From NCBI GenBank assembly GCA_002049455.2, contig KV918821.1:238501-302500 (forward strand): a stretch of 64,000 nucleotides of DNA. Reading direction: 5' to 3'. The notes below the pieces were generated by a model. It had not been told where the DNA came from, made no database searches, and saw only the letters and a list, made by a program, of their open reading frames with translations. The position numbers and the translations under genes are program-made. Shown piece after piece: positions 32,839 to 43,693 of the stretch (its first letter is position 1; each line of letters opens with the position of its first letter). This stretch comes from Porphyra umbilicalis (Eukaryota > Rhodophyta > Bangiophyceae > Bangiales > Bangiaceae).

Positions 32839-34845
32839 GGCGGCATGGCGCGCGCCGCCGCCGCACCGCCCGTGCCGCCAGCCGTGCCGTCCGCCAATGG
32901 CCGGGCGGACCGCCACCCGCGGCCGCGCCGCCACGCCGACACCCACCCGCCGCCCGTGTCGGAAGAAGGTCGCCCGCGGCAGCAGCGGCGGGGAGATGGG
33001 CACAAACGCGGGGACCGCCACGGGGGGCGGCTCGCATCCGGCCACCATCCCAAACAAAGAGGCGGGGCAGGAGACGGGGCAGGACGGTGACCTCCAGGGA
33101 GACGTTGACCCCCTCGGCCTTGAATGCAGCAGCAAGGGAGAACTAGCCGGGCAAAAAGGTAGTGACCCGCCGTCGCGGCGACCACCCGCGTTCGCCGCCG
33201 CCGCCACCGCGGGTGCCGGCGAGGTCAGCGACCGACGCCGCCACGGATGCCCGGCCGGCACCAGCGGATCGACATGGTCACCACGTTAAAGGTGGCGGCG
33301 CCCGCAGACCGTGCCCCTCGCCAGGTCAGAGGGGCACCGATCGTGGCCGGCGGGCCGGTCGGCGGCGGGGTCGCGGGAGGTGCTGGCCTCGAGCGCTCCG
33401 TATCCTTCCCCAGTGTCGCCGTTCGTCCGAGCGCACGACGCAAGACGGGGCTTGGATGACGACACATGACCAAGTAGGTGTACTGTTCTGTACAGTACTG
33501 TGTTTGTATTCAGCATTTGGCGCCGTCACTGGAAGAGTCCCGCCGAGCGCTCGGGAAATCCTCGCAGGACTGTGTCTGCGCTTCCCGTAGTGACGAACGG
33601 CGCCCGCGACAGTGAAGTCAGTTGGAGAGTCAGTGGAGTCAGTTGGAGAGTCAGTGGAGTCAGTTGTAGAGTCAGTGGAGTCGGTGGATTCAGTTGGAAA
33701 GGCAGAGGAGTCAGTGGGAGTGTAGAGTCATTTACTGAGGAGGGCGGTGTGCGTACGTTCTGTGTTTTGTGTGCAGCGTTCCTTTGAACTTGACTGGCTT
33801 CTGGTCTGTGGAATGGTAAAAAAGAACCACGCAGCCTGCCCTGTGCCGTCTTGTCTGGTCCCATCCCGTCCCCCCCCATTAGGATACGTCAGGGCAAGCA
33901 GCTTTGACTGAGATCCCCCCACATGGCCCCTCACCATGATCGTGACTCTCCCCGCACTACGTTAAGGGCTCGACGGCGACGGCCGCGGCACCGACGCACC
34001 CGCCGCATCCGCCGTCATGGGCGTAGCAGCACACCCCGTCGCCATTACCGCCGCCGCCACACGACCCGCCGCCGCCGCCGCCGCCGCCACTCACCGACGG
34101 AGGCTGAGCCGACGCACCGCCGGCGGCTCAGCTATGCCAGCCACACGCACGGAAGCGGTCTGGCGAGGCCCTCGGTTGAAGAGGGTGTGCTTCTCGCGTG
34201 CCCATTTTCCAAATGCAGTGGGACCCGGGGGCCGGCCGACGAGGAGATTGTTGAACCTCTTCGACAACCGACGCAATGCGCTGCACTTCGCGCCCTCGGT
34301 ATGCGCAGCAGTAGCCTCCGCCACCCGATCACGCGTCGGTTGCACGGCAGGAGTATCCGCTGTCGCCGAAAAGCATGGTCGGCGGCGTACCAACTTGCTG
34401 ACATCAAGGACAACCAAAAAGTGACGAACTTAACGCGTCGCCAGTGCACAGCGCAATGACGGGCTTGCCTGGAGCGTAGAGGCCCCAAAGGTGGGACACA
34501 GCAAAGACAAAGAATACGACCCTTGTGAAGGGAGAAAAGGGCGCCCCCTAAGAGGTCTCCGACCGCCCCAGGCATCATACGACCGCCCAAGGTCAACAGA
34601 GTGAACCTGCTGCCAAAGGGTAGCGTACGGCACCTCGTACCGGCATGAAACACACCCACTGGCGCTACCCGCTCCACCCATCCCTCCTCCGGTCTCGGTC
34701 CCACCGAGACGCACACAACCGGCTGGGGCGCCCCCGAGCCAAGCTCCATCGCATCCTACTCGCCGATGACCATGCCAACTACCATCGCTCCGCCCTCTGC
34801 CTCCGGAGCCCTACTCGCCGTGCTCCGTCCTCTGTCCCAGGCGCC
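32839..34845. other. Intergenic region; no gene supported
   Basis: Upstream of the GmrSD-like gene. Bases 32839-33330 are GC-rich; 33400-33960 are of ordinary composition with a 21-base minisatellite (33617-33679). Around 34130-34440 a plus-strand frame (EAVWRGPRLKRVCFSRAHF, RRLLNLFDNRRNALHF) looks somewhat protein-like, but no start, splice structure or family can be given. Confidence 0.3.
33617..33679. repeat. 21-base minisatellite, three units
   Basis: Unit GTCAGTTGGAGAGTCAGTGGA is perfect at 33617 and 33638, with one change at 33659. Decayed units follow to about 33720. Confidence 0.8.
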
Positions 34846-37332
34846 CTACTCGGGCACGCACAGCAGGTCCAGGCCCCGGCGGTTGCGCGCCGCCCGGCGG
34901 GGCGGCTCCTCCTCGTGCACCCCCCCCACAGCGCCGCCCACAGGCGCCCCCGCTGCCGCCGCGGCGGGCGTCTCGGCCTCCTCCACCGCCGACAAGCCGC
35001 CAAAGCGGCTCGACCGGCCGCCGCCGGTCGTCGCCCTGCGGCCGCCCTCCTCCCTCCCCCCGTCGCGACCGCCGCCGCGGCCACCCGTGCGGCCACCGTC
35101 GCTCCCACCGCCGCGGCCACGCCGCGGCGACGGGGAGCGCGAGCCGTTTCGGCAGTTGAGCCCCCGCGACCGGTCGCTGCCCGCCGCGCGCGAGCGGCTG
35201 CGCAGGCGCGCCGACGCGCCGCCGCCGCGGCCGGCCACCGGCCGTCCGCCGCGGGCGGCCCCCTCCGCCGCGTCGGCGGCAATTAGGGAGACGAGCTGGT
35301 TGGTCAGCGACACGACCGTCGGCGAGTCGGCGTGCGCCTTGCGCACACGGTCGAGAAACGCCTCGGCGCCGCGCGCCGACAGGTCGCTGCTCGTGGAGCC
35401 CGACTCGGCCGCCATCTTGATCATAAAGGAGCAGCCGTTTTCCTGGATGGACAGCACGCTGGGATGCGCCTGCATCGCGGCGTACACCACGCCCAGGGCG
35501 CCGGCCACGAGCGCCCGCTGCACATTGTGCGCGTTGCCGTTGGCGGCCATGTCGAGCACGCTGCAGCCGTGGCGTTGTACCGCCTCGTCGGCCGGTAGGG
35601 CGGCCATGGATGAAAGCACCTGGGGCAAGCCACCCAAAACGCCAAACGCCTCCTTGTTGGGCTCGTCGCCCGCCACCAGGGAGGTCAGCGCCCAAAAGAC
35701 GTCGGCGTGGACGGCCGGGGTCGTCGGCGCAACGTTGGCCTGCTTCTCCACCAGGGGCAGCCCCTCGAGGAGATCGGCGTCGACGCCCGTCGACACGACA
35801 GCGGCGGGCTGGGTGGCCCCCACGGGGTGGGACTTGAGGACGCCCAACAGCGTGCGCACGCTGTCAACCTCGCCCAGCTTCCGCCTATTCTCGGGCACAT
35901 AGCACAGGGAGCGGAGGAGGTAGCAGGACTTGATAACGAGCGACGGATGGTCCCCGTGCTGCTTCAGTGTGCGGACAATCGTGTCGAGCGCGCCATCGGT
36001 AGCCATCAGCTCCGTGCCGACGGGGCGGGCCAAGCCAACGTCCATCTCCGACAGGTTGCTCAGGATGGTGACGCTGTTCTCCGACAGGCACCCCGACTGC
36101 TCCCCGTGCGCCACCAGCATCTTGATGCACGTGGCGACGCCGCCGTCCAAAAAGATGCGCTCCTGCAGCCGCGGGTCGTGAAACGAAATGTTGCCGAGGG
36201 CGCCCGTCGCCTGCTCTGCAATCCGCTCCACGCCCGGGTGGTCGGCAATCGACGCCAGCACCGCCTCCACCCCGTGCGCCGACGCTAGGCGCCGGTGGTT
36301 GGTCGCGTTCATCCACGCCAAATTCCGCAACGCCGTACACGCGAGCACCTGGAGGGACACCTCTGACGGCCGCGACGACAGCGCCGCAACGATCGCGCCG
36401 GGGGCGCCCGCCGCGCCCATCGCCTCCCGCGCGGCGGCCGACCCAAACGCCAGCGACGCGAGCAGGTGGCACCCGTACGCTTGCACGTGCGCGTCCGCCT
36501 CGTGCGTGCGCATCGCGTCGAGTGGCAGCCACACGCCGTCGGGGTGGGCCATAAAGTGCCCCCGCGCCGCCTCGACGCGCACCAGGCCGAGGAGCGTGTG
36601 GAGGGCTTCCGTTTGCACGGGCAGCGAGCGGCGGTGGCGGCCCATGCCCTCCAGCACCGCCTCCACCCCACCATAGGTGACGCCGACGAGCGCCGCCAAG
36701 TCGACCGACGCCCGCGTCACGGCCTTGAGGAGGCGGCACGAGGTCACCACGAGCGCCTCGTTGGCCACCCCTTTGGTCAAGGCCTGCACGATGAGCGGTA
36801 CGCCACCGTGGTCAACCAGCGCCTGGAGCGCCGAGGTGACGCCCGTGGCAGCAGACACGACACCACCGTCGGCCTTGTCACCCCCCTCAACCGCACCGAG
36901 CAGGGCGTTGAGGGCGAGGAGCACGTCGGCTGGCAGCGCCGCCGTCGCCCCGTTGAGCGCATCCACCACCTGCGCCCGTACAGCATCCGGTGTCGTCGCC
37001 TTGCCGCCATCATGGACCGACGCGGCGCCGCCCGCACGGCGGCCCGACCGCGCCTGATTCAGCAGCTCCAGCGTCGACGCGATGAGCAGCGGGGACGACC
37101 GAGCGGCGGCCGTCGCCGGCCGCGTCGTGAGCTGCTCGACCCGCTCGGCCGCCGGCGGGCGCGCCTTGTCACGGGTGTTGGCCATCGTCGACGCGTCCAC
37201 GAGGACGGACGTGGCCGTGACCGGCTGCGAGAAGTAGTCGCCCGACAGGGACTTGTGGTCCGACCGCTCGGCCGTCACGTGCCCCAGCTCTGCGTCTTCG
37301 GCCACCTCGGCCAACACCGGCAAGAGCGTCAT
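34846..37332 (-). CDS. Armadillo-repeat protein with RGG/RS-rich tail
   Basis: The minus-strand frame is uninterrupted. From the ATG at 37332 (MTLLPVLAEVAEDAELGHVT) the protein is 828 residues; a later ATG at 37185 (MANTRDKARPPAAE) is an alternative. The frame is also open upstream to 37866, and a hydrophobic stretch there (IVVAAALLLPACSVSCLPP) could be a signal sequence if translation starts earlier. The central 550 residues are armadillo repeats, for example VLACTALRNLAWMNATNHRR, AEQATGALGNISFHDPRLQE, NSVTILSNLSEMDVG, KSCYLLRSLCYVPENRRKLG and ADVFWALTSLVAGDEPNKEA. The tail is basic and disordered, with Arg/Ser runs (LRSRSRAAGSDRSRG, GSRSPSPRRGRGGG) and RGG-type repeats (GGRTGGRGGGRDGGREEGG), typical of RNA-associated proteins. 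A scaffold role in RNA metabolism is inference. Confidence 0.75.
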   Translation of the reverse strand: MTLLPVLAEVAEDAELGHVTAERSDHKSLSGDYFSQPVTATSVLVDASTMANTRDKARPPAAERVEQLTTRPATAAARSSPLLIASTLELLNQARSGRRAGGAASVHDGGKATTPDAVRAQVVDALNGATAALPADVLLALNALLGAVEGGDKADGGVVSAATGVTSALQALVDHGGVPLIVQALTKGVANEALVVTSCRLLKAVTRASVDLAALVGVTYGGVEAVLEGMGRHRRSLPVQTEALHTLLGLVRVEAARGHFMAHPDGVWLPLDAMRTHEADAHVQAYGCHLLASLAFGSAAAREAMGAAGAPGAIVAALSSRPSEVSLQVLACTALRNLAWMNATNHRRLASAHGVEAVLASIADHPGVERIAEQATGALGNISFHDPRLQERIFLDGGVATCIKMLVAHGEQSGCLSENSVTILSNLSEMDVGLARPVGTELMATDGALDTIVRTLKQHGDHPSLVIKSCYLLRSLCYVPENRRKLGEVDSVRTLLGVLKSHPVGATQPAAVVSTGVDADLLEGLPLVEKQANVAPTTPAVHADVFWALTSLVAGDEPNKEAFGVLGGLPQVLSSMAALPADEAVQRHGCSVLDMAANGNAHNVQRALVAGALGVVYAAMQAHPSVLSIQENGCSFMIKMAAESGSTSSDLSARGAEAFLDRVRKAHADSPTVVSLTNQLVSLIAADAAEGAARGGRPVAGRGGGASARLRSRSRAAGSDRSRGLNCRNGSRSPSPRRGRGGGSDGGRTGGRGGGRDGGREEGGRRATTGGGRSSRFGGLSAVEEAETPAAAAAGAPVGGAVGGVHEEEPPRRAARNRRGLDLLCVPE

Positions 37333-38323
37333 GGTGACCGCAAGCGCAATGCACGACGGCGGCAGGCAGCTGACACTGCACGCGGGGAGGAGCAAGGCGG
37401 CGGCAACGACGATGGGGTCAAGGCACCCCCAGCGACGGCGCAATCCGCCCAAGCGTCCGTAAGGTCGACAGCCCCCACGACCAAGGCGAGCGCCTAGAGG
37501 CCCGAAAAAGACGGCGCCCCCCGCCGCCCGTCGCGCCGCGCACCGCTTTAGTGGCGTCCCCGCGGCGGCCAAGGCGGGGCCACCCCCCGCCTCAACGCAC
37601 GCTGCCGCGCGGGCGACTCCCCTCCCCCCAACCGCGCGCCGCCACCCACATCCCCCGCCCGCCGCGCGTACCGGAATGAAAGGCCGGGTGGCGGGGCGCC
37701 GTCGGCTCATCCCGGCCCGCGCGCCGCCGGCCGGCGCGGCGCCATGCAACGGCGGCGGGGACCCCCACCGCCGCCGCCCCGCCGACCGCAAAGTGCAAGG
37801 CCACCGATCGACCGGGCGACACGGAAAAAATCCAACTCGCGGCGCGTGCCATGGCCCGCACGTCACCCCCCGCCGCCCCCACGCGGCGGGGGGGAAGGGG
37901 GGGGGGGGGGGGTTGCGCGTCGGCGTTGCCGGTCACGCCGCGGCGGGGAGCGGGGGTCGCGCGGCGGCAGGGCCGGCGCCGCCCCCCCCACCAATATTTT
38001 GGCGCCTGCGCTTCGCGGGGGCGGCGCGCGCACGCGGACGTCCGCGTGCGCGGACTGGGAATGCGCCGATAGAGAACTTAATATGTACTTGGAGCCGGCA
38101 CGAGAAAAAACGCCGGCGTGGCAGCGGCACGCGCGCGGGGGGCGGCCACGACCCCGAGCGCCGGCCGGTCGCTGCCCGTCCCTCGCCGGCACGGGGGGAG
38201 AGGACCCCACACCGGGGGAGGGCGACGGCACGCCCGCGCGCCCTGGAGAATCAAAACAACCAAGACAAACCCCCCAAGACGCGGGCCCCGGCCCGCACCG
38301 TTGAAAAAGACGCGGTGCCGCCG
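37333..38323. other. GC-rich intergenic segment between two minus-strand genes
   Basis: This holds the 5' side of the armadillo gene and the 3' side of the RING gene. A homopolymer-rich patch lies at 37885-37910 and an AT-richer patch at 38060-38110. The armadillo frame stays open through 37866, so an upstream start there cannot be excluded. No separate gene is seen. Confidence 0.35.
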
Positions 38324-38370
38324 CTACACGGGCGCGGGCGACGGTGGGGGTGAGGGTGGGGGCGCGGCGT

Positions 38371-38405
<35 letters not shown>

Positions 38406-39839
38406 CCCACCCGCCCGCCGCCGACGGGGCGGCCGCCCGCCGTCGACGACGGCACCGACTCAATCTCCGTCACGTCGAGCACCGCGTGGGCGGGCCCAAA
38501 CGCCGCCGCGCCGGCGGTGCAGGCGGGCGCGCCGCCGTCCCCCCCCCCCCCGCGTCGGCGCCGCGGACGCCCGACGCGGCGAGCGCGGCGCCACTCGCGC
38601 GCACCGTGGCGCGCACGCGCTCCTCCGCCTCGGCGTCGCGCCGCGCGCGGCGCATGAGGCGCTGCCGCACGACGAGGGTGAGGTTGTTGCACTGGGGACA
38701 CCGGGCGACCTTTTTGAGCCACGCGCGCACGCACGTGGAGTGGTACTCGTGGGAGCAGGGGAGGGTGCGCTTGAGTTCCCCAAACTCCACCGTATCTGGG
38801 GGGGGGGGGAGGGGGGAGCGACACGCGGGGGGGGGGGGGGAAGCGAGCAACTCGGAAGCAGAGGCGTTGGCGCACCGCGTCAGCCCAACGCCCCTCACAA
38901 AAGGGGCAGCCACAGCGGAGAAGCGCCGCCACCCAAGCATCGCGTAGACCCACAAAGGGCCACCCTGAAGCGATACACGCCGGCCGACAAGGCGAGCCCC
39001 ACCCCAACAGGACGACCACCGGGGACGGCAGCGCTCAACCCCCCCCCAGCGGGAGTCGCCGCTCGCCACCCGCAGGCGCGCACGCGCAAACACACCCACC
39101 CCCCGCCTGCGGTTGCCAAACCCAGAGAGGTGGGCATTGCGCCCTCCAATGCACACCCCTGCGGCGACCGTCGGCTACACAACGTACCTAGACAGATGGC
39201 GCACGTGAGTGTGCTGCCGGGCGTAAAGTCGCCGGCCCGCGACCGCTCTGGGTCCTTGGCTCTCCTCGCCTTGGCAGCCTCAATGTCCGAGACGACGTCC
39301 GCCTCGACATCCCGCTCGACGGCGTGGTCGGCGTCGGTGCAGTCACGGGTGCCGCCACCGGCGGCTTTGCCTCCCAGCTCTCTCCTATTGCCGCCCGGCG
39401 GGGCGGCACTGCTGCCTTCGCCCGCGCCTGACAACACCTCTGCCCTGTCATCGTCAATGCTGCTGCCCGTTACGCTGCTGCAGCCGCCGCCGAGGCTGCC
39501 TCCGGCGCCGCCGTCCCCGCCCTTTCCGCCGCCACCACGGCCAGCCGCGTGCCCCTCCTCCTCGTCCTCCTCGCTGCTGCTGTCGTCATGGATGACGACC
39601 GTAGCAGCGTTGGGGCAGTGGGTGCTCTCCACCGCAATCGTCTCAATCTCCCGCCGCGTCAATAGGCCGTGTCGACGCGCCCGCCGTGAGCGCCGACGCT
39701 CACGCTGGGCGATGCTCTGCTGCTCCTCCACGTGGGCCGCATGCGCCGCACGGCGCTTGCGGAAGAGGAGGATGATGGCCAATACCAAAAGCAGGACCAG
39801 GGTGCCAAGCACCAACACAAACGGTACGATGATCTTCAT
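38324..39839 (-). CDS. Membrane-anchored RING-H2 E3 ubiquitin ligase
   Basis: The ATG at 39839 opens with a membrane anchor (IIVPFVLVLGTLVLLLVLAIILL) and a stop-transfer RKRR. A Glu/Asp/Ser-rich and Gly-rich linker of about 170 residues follows. Exon 1 ends at 39188 inside the RING domain (TCAICL); the intron is 39187-38796 (GTACGT...CCCAG). Exon 2 starts at 38795 and completes it: after the join CAICL-DTVEFGELKRTLP come CSHEYHSTCVRAWLKKVARC and PQC. All eight ligands are present in RING-H2 order (C-x2-C, C-x-H-x2-H-x2-C, C-x2-C). A basic helix (RQRLMRRARRDAEAEER) follows. A run of 13 C (38539-38551) shifts to a frame ending VLDVTEIESVPSSTAGGRPV and a TAG at 38324. Ubiquitin transfer to membrane-associated substrates is the family role. 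Confidence 0.75.
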
Positions 39840-41695
39840 TGGAGAGGGGAGGAGAGCAGAGGAGAGCAGAGGAGAGGAATGCAGGTCCCAGCCCTCGAAC
39901 AAACACGCTCAGGGGCCGTAGAGTGAGGCGGAAAACAAGGACGGGTACGAGAGATTGCGGAAAGAGGAAAGGCGGGTAAGGATGGCAGTCGAGGGAACAG
40001 GCCGTGGGCCGCCGCCAACGGGAGGAGCTTGCACGCACGCACACCGTGCCCCGCCGCCGCGGGACGGCGGTCACGGCGGCGGCGACCGCGTCCTGTGAAT
40101 GGCGACGCGGCGCACGGGGCGGCGGCGACGGCGACGACGGCGACGACGGTGGCGACGGCGGGGGCGGTGGCACCCACGGCGTCGGTGGCACCCGCCAACG
40201 TGGCGTGGCAGCGCCCGGTGGGTGACCCGGCCCGCGCGGTGGACACACCGGCGCGCCCCCGCCGTCACCCTCGTCCCACCCCCCCACCCTCGTGTGTGCC
40301 GCCGGTGGGGGCGGCCGCCACGCCCCGCCGCTGGCGTCGCCGTGGGCACCCCCGCCCGCCCCCCTACCCCCCCCGGCCACGCGCGCGCGCACGCGGGCGC
40401 GGCCGACCGACCGCGCCGGCGGCGCTTCGCTCGACCGCGAGCGGCCGGTCGGGCGGGTGTGCGCCACCGCCTGCAGGCAGCTGCCGCGCGGCGCGGGTGC
40501 AGCGGGAATGTGCCGGGGGGGGGGCGCCCCGGCGTGCGCGTAGGAGGAACAGAAAAAAGGGGCTGGAGGCTGCCAACGCAACGCGGGGGGCCCCGAAACC
40601 ACCACCCCAGACGCGGCTCATCAGCGCTGGCAAATCAGCGCCTCGAGTTGCGCAGATATTGGGCTGGCGCGGGATCCAGAGCAGGCGACCTGGCCGCAGC
40701 GGCGTCGCCCGTGGGGGCCATTCCGCAGGGGGTCGTACGTACAGTCGCGGCCCTCTGCCGCTGACACACACAGATTGTGGGGGGTGTGGACGGGGGACCA
40801 GCTGACAGCCCGTCGCTGGGACGACCGCGACCGCCCCGGTCGGAGATGACCAAGCGGCACAGGCGCGTAAAACGGCTGGTTCTTGGGACACACGCAAATC
40901 TATTTCAGTTGACGGCCCAACCTTTGCGTCTGACCAAACCATACGCGCCGCGCCAGAGCAAGGAGAGCCAATCAGGTGCGATCATGAGCGCCGAGTCGGT
41001 CCAGTCGACCACAGGCTGCAGGGTTCCAGATGCATTCATCAGCGAGAAAGAGACAGTCAACAAATTGCAGTCTCCGCAATGCTTCCCAATGAGGACTAAT
41101 TGAGCCCACTTTGATAGAGATTGACTCTCTTGCGAAAAGCACTGTCGGTCCACCAACACACAGTCGGCCCTCCACGCCCACGCGGCAGCCTGCTTTCTAC
41201 CCGTAGCTCCCGCGCGACACAGTGGCGGCGCGCCGTTGCCACTGCAGCCAGAGCGAGGCTAGCTACCGCTACTGGCCGATGGCCGGCGGGGGGGGATCCT
41301 CGTCGCGGCGTGCGACACTGGTGGCCGCCCGCCGCGCCCCCATTGTCGTGCGTCGAGCGGCGTGGCGGCGACAGCAGCAGACAACGCCACATGTGCGACA
41401 CCGAGGGTGGGGGGAGGATCCTCGCCGCGGCGTGCGACACTGCTGGCCGCCCCGCGCGCCCCCATTGTCGTGCGTCGAGCGGCGTGGCGGCCGCCGCAGC
41501 AGACAGCGCCCCACGTGCGACACCGAGGGTGGCGGCGCCATGGAGCGTCGCGTGTGTGGGGCGATCAAGGAAATCACATAGAAATAACGGGGATTGCCCG
41601 GCCTTTCGTCCCCACCAGAAGAAAAAAAAAACTGTATAGTAATATATGCATGCGCTCTCACGCGTCTCCCGCCTCTCAACGTCTGCTCTCCCCGT
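39840..41695. other. Intergenic region; no gene supported
   Basis: Bases 39840-39920 form the AGAGG-repeat leader of the RING gene. The interval 40050-40550 is GC-rich, and 40600-41200 has ordinary composition. No recognisable protein on either strand. A 122-base tandem duplication (41294-41537) is annotated separately. An A-rich run lies at 41622-41635, just past the M41 gene's stop. Confidence 0.35.
41294..41537. repeat. 122-base tandem duplication
   Basis: Copy 1 begins GGATCCTCGTCGCGGCGTGC at 41294 and copy 2 begins GGATCCTCGCCGCGGCGTGC at 41416. The two differ at roughly a dozen positions. Confidence 0.8.
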
Positions 41696-42720
41696 CTAAG
41701 CGCCGACCGGCGGCGGCACCTCTGCCCCCTCGAGCGCCCCCCAATCCAAGTGGCGCTCCACCGCCGCGACACACGTGGCAACGTCCGCTCCCCCCGCGAG
41801 CGCGGTGCGGAGCTCCTCAAACGCCTCCCGCTGCGCGTCGAGCAGCGACACGGCTTGCAGCAGCCCCCACCGGGTGTAGCCCTTGACCTCCCCCCCCGCC
41901 CCCCCCCGGATGCCCGCCCGCCGGAGCCGCGAGCCGAGCTCCACCAGGTCCGCGCGCCCCCCCTCGGCGGTGCCATAGGCCGCCCACTCGCCCGCCATCC
42001 CCGCACACGCCACCGCCGAGAGCGTCCACAGGTCGGTGCGCACGCCGAGCGCCACGTCCACGCCGACGGCGGGCATCCCCGCCGCCTTGGCCGCCGCCCG
42101 CGTCATGGCCACCCGCGCCACCCGCACGCCGAGGAGGTACGCAACGAGGAAGTGGCCCGCCTCGTGCGCCGCCACCCGCCGGCCGTCGGTGGAGAGGCCC
42201 GCGAGCGCGTCGCTGCCCGCCGAGTTGAAGGCGAGCGCGTCGGTCGCCCACGCAACGAGGCCGCCGCCGACGGCGAGGGCAACGGGGCCTTCGGCCGAGG
42301 CGCCAAAGAGGGGCGGCAGCAGCGTGGCGGCGACCATGGCGCCGATGGCGGCCGCAAAAGGGGCCTCGTTGCCGGGCGGGCCGTCGGCAGACGCGGGGGA
42401 GTTGGTCGACCCGAGCAGCCGGGACGGCTCCACGCCGAGGCGCTCCAACTCGTACAGGCCGACCGAGGTGCGGCGGGGAATGGCGACGCCGCGGCCAAAG
42501 GCGGCACCCATGGGAGGGGGGTCCGCGTCGGCCGCCGCCGTGGCGGGGGGGGGGGGGGGGCCGTCATGGTCGCCGTGGGCGTCGTGGCCCGGCGCAAAGG
42601 AGGGGGGGCGGACGCAGCGGAAGCGGGGGGGAGCGGCGCCCGCGGCCGCCGCGTGCGCACGGCATAGGGGGAGGAGCGGCGGGCAGACGCGGGGAAGGCC
42701 GCGCCGACAAACGCAGCCAT
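41696..42720 (-). CDS. M41 (FtsH-like) metalloprotease-domain protein, plastid-targeted, no AAA+ domain
   Basis: FtsH peptidases are membrane zinc proteases. Here only the peptidase-type part is present. The ATG at 42720 opens MAAFVGAAFPASARRSSPYA, rich in Ala/Ser/Arg and lacking acids, a good transit peptide. After a run of 16 G (42545-42560, plus strand) the frame changes and continues with FGRGVAIPRRTSVGLYELER. Two hydrophobic segments (APFAAAIGAMVAATLLPPLF and GPVALAVGGGLVAWATDALA) precede the zinc site VAAHEAGHFLVAYLLGV (HEAGH). Later ACAGMAGEWAAYGTAEGGRADL corresponds to the FtsH block that supplies the third ligand (Asp). The stop is TAG 41696-41698. Such AAA-less M41-like proteins are known in plants and algae. 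Whether it is an active protease is unknown, though the HExxH core is intact. Confidence 0.75.
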
Positions 42721-43693
42721 TGTGAGTGGTGTCTTGGACGATACAGGCAAACTCTGGCAGAGGAGGGCGTTGACACACAGGGGGGGATTGCGAGGACGAC
42801 AGGAAGAGGGCGACAAAGTGTCTTGCGTCGTGCACAAGGACCGTCTGTCAATGCGCACGTTGAAGAGGTCAAGCGTGGGTGGCGACCAACACGGGGAGCG
42901 GGACAGGAAGGACCGTCTGTCCGGCGGACACCGCATCGATTGGTCGTGTGCAAAGCTGAGGTCGCCCGGTGCGGCACACCTGCCCCACGAGGCTTCCACA
43001 GGCACGGCAGTCAACGGCTGCCAGTGACGGATCGCAAATATCTCCCGAATGCGCTGGGCCACCAATCCAAAAGAGCGGCCACCAACAGCTGATGTGGACC
43101 TCTCATCCCCAGAGATCAAGTCGTTGAAATTCTCGCAGGGCGCCGTCAGCGCCCGACCAGCACTTTCCCAATTACAACCGAGAGCCCGCTCCCTTCATAA
43201 CAAGTACTCCAAAAAGGCGGGAGAGGTTTGCCTTCTCACAAGATTTGCGCATCCGACCAAACCCGCCCCGGCGAGCTTGAGGCGCACGCAGGGCCAGCCA
43301 GGCGCGCCGCGCGCGTGCGGACGCGCGGCAACGCGACGGGGCACCCGCCAGCACACGCTCCGCCGAGCGGTCGCACGGCGTGGTGCCTACACGTGGTGAT
43401 CCCGGCCACCACCTGCGCGGCCCACGTCCGTCGCGCCCGCCACCGCTGTGTTTTGCTGCTCGTGCTTTCCCCCACCCCCTCTACCGCCGACCGTCGCTGT
43501 CATCTGCACCACACCGCTTTGCAGCAGAGCGTGTCGCACCTCTTGTTTGGGCTCGCCTTCGCCGCCACGCTGTGCCGCGCCTCTCCACCGGAGCCTCCCC
43601 TTCATCCTCGATTGACATTCCCCACCCCCCCTCCTCCCTCAGCGTGCCCTCTCTCGCCCTCCCCGCCGTCTGCTCTCCCCCGACCCTGTGAGA
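42721..43693. promoter_or_regulatory. Divergent promoter region between the M41-like gene and RPA1
   Basis: About 970 bases separate the two start codons, which point away from each other. A CCAAT box (43062, ACCAATCC) and a GGCGGGAG motif near 43216, which loosely resembles an E2F site, are visible. Bases 43590-43690 are a C/T-rich leader of RPA1. No open frame here has support. A shared promoter is inference from geometry. Confidence 0.4.
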
